A stretch of 35,811 bases of DNA from Dolichospermum compactum NIES-806 (GTDB lineage: Bacteria > Cyanobacteriota > Cyanobacteriia > Cyanobacteriales > Nostocaceae): positions 3,844,834-3,880,644 of the forward strand of contig NZ_AP018316.1 of the NCBI RefSeq assembly GCF_002368115.1. Reading direction: 5' to 3'. Below the pieces are notes generated by a model. The model did not search any database. It saw only the letters and a list, made by a program, of their open reading frames with translations, and was not told where the DNA came from. A program made the position numbers and the translations under genes. This document shows, in pieces, positions 33,238-35,811 of this stretch. The first letter of the stretch is position 1. Each line of letters opens with the position of its first letter.

Positions 33238-33543
33238 AGATGTAGCTTCCTAAGTCAGCTAAATCTGTGCTTTAGACAAGGGATGAAAGCTAGTTGCTTT
33301 CCTTTATCCTGCATTGATTTTAATCCATATTCTTGATACAACTATATTGTCACTAAAGACGTAAAAAGCTACCGAGGGACTCTCGGAAAGTTACGCTTGT
33401 CAGATATGATTTCGCCCGCCAGGTCCAACGAAATCAGGGCAAGAACCCAAATATTTAAGGCAGTGCCTGAAACTGGGATAACTGAGGGATATAGACTGAA
33501 ACTCTCTATAGAATCTCCGCGTCTTAAGACCGGAGAGTGTCAA
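33226..33543 (+). mobile_element. 318-bp TnpB-less derivative of the IS605-type element
   Basis: It shares the left end (GAAAACCCTTGA, AAGGGATGAAAG) and the right end (CCGCGTCTTAAGACCGG, GAGTGTCAA) with the full element at 30859-32266. It has no transposase or tnpB. The inner part near 33370-33420 (ACCGAGGGACTCTCGG, AGTTACGCTTGTCAG) still resembles the omega-RNA-coding 3' end of the full element (ACCGTAGGGCATACGGGAAC). It may move or be expressed in trans. Its left end supplies the stop of the PstB-like gene. Confidence 0.7.
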
Positions 33544-33749
33544 GATCCTACATTCATAATGTTAGTCATACCCCGACAAACTGCGACAATACAACCGTAA
33601 AAACTGTCCATACTCAACAATAAACCTGTCGGGGTTGTCACCAAGAATGTTTTGTACCACGCTCACCACATTGTGTACCCAAAAAACTAAGCTGTGTTAC
33701 CTGAAAATTATCCACTCCTCGACTATATAAAAAGTCGAGGGGGATTTTG
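33544..33749. other. Intergenic hairpins downstream of the RHH-like gene
   Basis: It holds an 8-bp inverted pair CCCCGACA/TGTCGGGG (33571-33578, 33627-33634) and a hairpin CCTCGACT/AGTCGAGG (33717-33724, 33733-33740). The second follows the minus-strand gene and may end its transcript, though no U-run follows. No gene is seen. Confidence 0.4.
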
Positions 33750-34181
33750 TTAGCGCGAGGGAACAGCAGCGGGAGGAATTGACTGTAATTCCTGTAACTG
33801 GGATTTTAGATCTTGTAGCTCCTCAAGCAAACCGTTAAAGTTCCCCATCATGTCCGCGTAGGACGTGGCAATAGCCTCCCCAATTCCCCCATCTGCCAAT
33901 GATTCAGCTATCAGATTTTTAATAGTGTCTACATTGTCTACTGTTGTAAACTCGGTTAATTTGTCCTGTACAGTAGTTTCTATCAATTCCTTAATCTGAT
34001 TAATATTTACAGTGTTTACAACTTGTATACCAGCCTTTTTTGTATCTACACCCAAGGCATTTAATAAAAGCCTCTTAGCGGTTAGATTCAAGCTTTCGCC
34101 CCCTTCTAGATGTTCTTGCAGTAATTTTAATTCATCATTTGTTAACCGAAAAGAGATAGGAACATTGTTAGTAATAGTCAT
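33750..34181 (-). CDS. Ribbon-helix-helix-like protein with coiled-coil tail
   Basis: A 143-aa protein. The first 45 residues (NNVPISFRLTNDELKLLQEH, then LNLTAKRLLLNALG) have the strand-helix-helix pattern of CopG/Arc-type DNA-binding domains. A long middle (NINQIKELIETTVQDKLTEF) and a C-terminal coiled coil (LLEELQDLKSQLQELQ) would drive dimer or higher assembly. No ribosome binding site precedes the ATG; a GTCTAC site lies there instead (34185-34190). The upstream 160 bp is filled with similar sites, so self-repression is likely. Plasmid partition and antitoxin proteins share this design, but there is no toxin or partition ATPase beside it. It sits directly next to the CRISPR leader. Confidence 0.75.
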   Translation of the reverse strand: MTITNNVPISFRLTNDELKLLQEHLEGGESLNLTAKRLLLNALGVDTKKAGIQVVNTVNINQIKELIETTVQDKLTEFTTVDNVDTIKNLIAESLADGGIGEAIATSYADMMGNFNGLLEELQDLKSQLQELQSIPPAAVPSR

Positions 34182-34184
34182 AAC

Positions 34185-34348
34185 GTCTACAGTTGTTTAC
34201 TTAATGGCTACATATTAGTATAGCAGCTTGTTTACGACTTGTCTACAAGTATAGACAAGTTGTGAGTAAATTAAATGTTTACGCTGTCTACAAAATCTAC
34301 ACAACTTATCATATTAAATACGTAGACAACTGTAAACAGAGTGTAGAC
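34185..34348. promoter_or_regulatory. Phased GTCTAC/GTTTAC operator array
   Basis: Sites on the plus strand: GTCTAC 34185, GTTTAC 34195, GTTTAC 34230, GTCTAC 34241, GTTTAC 34277, GTCTAC 34286, ATCTAC 34295. Inverted sites: ATAGAC 34251, GTAGAC 34322, GTAAAC 34332, GTAGAC 34343. Within clusters the spacing is 9-11 bp, one turn of the helix. This suits a ribbon-helix-helix protein that binds repeated short sites on one face of DNA. The likely binder is the adjacent protein (inference). Confidence 0.7.
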
Positions 34349-34547
34349 AAAACAAAATAAGGTAAAAATACGAAGGTCAAGGAAAATGGCTGAGGTGTTG
34401 ATTTTATGGTTGTGAACTTCGGTTGCTTACTGGACAAGGGTTACGCGGTTTTTAATAGTCGTTTTGTGGGCTGGTTGGCGGTGGTTTTTGCTGACCTTCG
34501 GAAAGTGGTTCTAGACTCCTTGCACAGTAAGGGGTTAAAATCTAACT
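34349..34547 (+). promoter_or_regulatory. CRISPR leader
   Basis: A non-repeated stretch before the first repeat, with an AT-rich start and a T/G-rich centre (GTTTTGTGGGCTGGTTGGCG). A perfect 9-bp inverted pair CGAAGGTCA/TGACCTTCG lies at 34371-34379 and 34492-34500. The leader is placed on this side because the only degenerate repeat is at the other end of the array. Confidence 0.6.
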
Positions 34548-35736
34548 ATCCCCACTCGCTGGGGATATTAATTGAATGGAAACACCAGCTTAATGGCTTG
34601 CTAGACAAGAGTTCTACGAATTATCCCCACTCGCTGGGGATATTAATTGAATGGAAACTCGAATGGTTATTAAACCTATAAAGTTTTGCTTTATAGACAC
34701 CAGTAGTGTTTACATCCCCACTCGCTGGGGATATTAATTGAATGGAAACTTTTATAACCTTATATAAAGATAGGGGACTGGTTTAAAGTTTTGAATCCCC
34801 ACTCGCTGGGGATATTAATTGAATGGAAACCATCTAAAACTTGTTCAGCTTGACCTTCCCTAAAATATCCCCACTCGCTGGGGATATTAATTGAATGGAA
34901 ACCTCTTTTCTGCTGTGTGTCTGCGTCATCTGTTCTACCATCCCCACTCGCTGGGGATATTAATTGAATGGAAACTTTCTTGGACAACCAGGAAACTATC
35001 ACTATTGCCAAAAAAAATCCCCACTCGCTGGGGATATTAATTGAATGGAAACCAGACTTTTCTGGTTCAGACTTTTCTGGTTCAGACATCCCCACTCGCT
35101 GGGGATATTAATTGAATGGAAACGAACTCTGTGGCTTAACAAGTAGCAGATTTGCAATACCATCCCCACTCGCTGGGGATATTAATTGAATGGAAACAGG
35201 AAAACTTAGAAGCTACGGTTAAGTCTCTTGAGCAAGATCCCCACTCGCTGGGGATATTAATTGAATGGAAACTTGTTGCCGACTAATTGCCATTCTGGCT
35301 TTTCCAGGGGCTTGAGATCCCCACTCGCTGGGGATATTAATTGAATGGAAACGGATTGATAATTGTTTATATTCCATTTGTCTCTCAATAATCCCCACTC
35401 GCTGGGGATATTAATTGAATGGAAACGTTAGCATTTTTTTTGGTCGCTTGTGTTTTATGTTTTAACATCCCCACTCGCTGGGGATATTAATTGAATGGAA
35501 ACTCCCATACCAATACAATTCCAGAGAGATACACATTCCATGATCCCCACTCGCTGGGGATATTAATTGAATGGAAACATTTGCCCTACGACAAATTCAA
35601 ACTCAATAGCTTCTTTGTTGTTATCCCCACTCGCTGGGGATATTAATTGAATGGAAACTTTCTGTTATGGCAGTTAAAGATAACTGCATTTGACTACCTA
35701 ATCCCCACTCGCTGGGGATATCAATTGAATGGAAAC
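34548..35736 (+). CRISPR. CRISPR array, 16 repeats and 15 spacers
   Basis: A 36-nt repeat starts ATCCCCACTCGCTGGGGAT and ends GAATGGAAAC. A 6-bp stem ATCCCC/GGGGAT closes a 7-nt loop. Repeats start at 34548, 34623, 34714, 34795, 34867, 34940, 35017, 35088, 35162, 35237, 35317, 35391, 35467, 35543, 35623 and 35701. The first fifteen are identical; the last has one change (ATATCAATTG), which marks the distal end. Spacers are 35-45 nt except spacer 2 (55 nt). Spacer 7 contains a 15-bp internal direct repeat. No cas genes adjoin it. The 36-nt length and spacer sizes would suit a cyanobacterial type I-D or type III system, but the type cannot be fixed without effector genes. Confidence 0.98.
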
Positions 35737-35778
35737 TTTCAGAATTGTCTGAGAATATAGGGAATTTGGAGACTATAT

Positions 35779-35794
35779 TAGGACTTACGCAAGT
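35779..35794. repeat. Terminal repeat half, right contig end
   Basis: TAGGACTTACGCAAGT is the exact reverse complement of the first 16 bases of the window and matches the end of the MITE at 24365. Confidence 0.6.
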
Positions 35795-35811
35795 GTCACA
35801 CTAAAAATCTA

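Noticed and set aside
33397..33600. 67-aa open frame in the small IS605-type derivative
   Set aside because: It overlaps the omega-RNA-like region and right end, has no family resemblance and crosses the element boundary.
34406..34681. Open frame covering the CRISPR leader and first repeats
   Set aside because: It reads through repeats 1 and 2 and gives the same HSLGILIEWK peptide twice; an artefact of the array.
34760..35095. Minus-strand open frame inside the CRISPR array
   Set aside because: It consists of translated repeats (FHSINIPSEWG) and spacers; not a gene.

Overview
The window looks like a contig from a filamentous, probably heterocyst-forming cyanobacterium (Nostocales). The basis is AT-rich coding sequence, HIP1-type GCGATCGC octamers (for example 16085, 19488, 21660, 25663, 27591), heptanucleotide tandem repeats of the CAGGAGT and TTCCCTG kinds, many small palindromic or MITE-like repeats, a DevBCA-type exporter, and a PUFA-synthase/heterocyst-glycolipid-type polyketide synthase. 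Both ends carry the same 16-bp sequence in opposite orientation (1-16 and 35779-35794), so the contig may have ended at a multicopy element.

Layout. (1) 72-1369: a small membrane protein resembling Csx18 and a Cas1 integrase. The next gene appears to be cas2 cut off after about five codons by a small inverted-repeat element. (2) 1370-1984: nested MITE-like repeats. (3) 1985-17098, all on the minus strand: a lipid/polyketide operon. Transcription order is a 2279-aa PfaA/HglE-type synthase (KS-AT-ACP-ACP-KR-DH), a PfaB-type protein (degenerate KS plus AT), a PfaD-type FMN enoyl reductase, a condensation/PapA-type acyltransferase, a free acyl carrier protein, and a 619-aa protein with a TubC-type docking domain fused to a C-terminal region I do not recognise. 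PfaC (KS-CLF-DH-DH) is missing. (4) 17099-18130: a 1-kb regulatory gap. (5) 18131-21883, plus strand: a small possible regulator, then devB-devC-devA. (6) 21905-24048: a DHRS1-like short-chain dehydrogenase gene split by a 1175-bp IS4-type insertion sequence with clean 9-bp target duplications. (7) 24906-30828: housekeeping genes (UbiB/ABC1 kinase, AroH chorismate mutase, SppA protease, a TPR lipoprotein-like or secreted protein) with repeats between them, including five and a half copies of a 65-bp tandem repeat and a plus-strand terminator that belongs to no visible gene. (8) 30859-34181: a TnpB-only IS605-type element, an orphan PstB-like ATPase whose stop codon comes from a TnpB-less relative of that element, and a ribbon-helix-helix-like protein preceded by helically phased GTCTAC/GTTTAC sites. 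(9) 34349-35736: a leader and a CRISPR array of 16 repeats and 15 spacers.

How it may fit together (inference). The synthase genes would build a long reduced or hydroxylated acyl chain. The free ACP, the acyltransferase and the docking-domain protein would process or transfer it. DevBCA would export it, as its relatives do for heterocyst glycolipids, and the split dehydrogenase may once have acted on the same product. The most promising unexplored parts are the PfaABD-without-PfaC cluster with its docking-domain enzyme, the phased operator array beside the CRISPR leader, and the small derivatives of the TnpB element.
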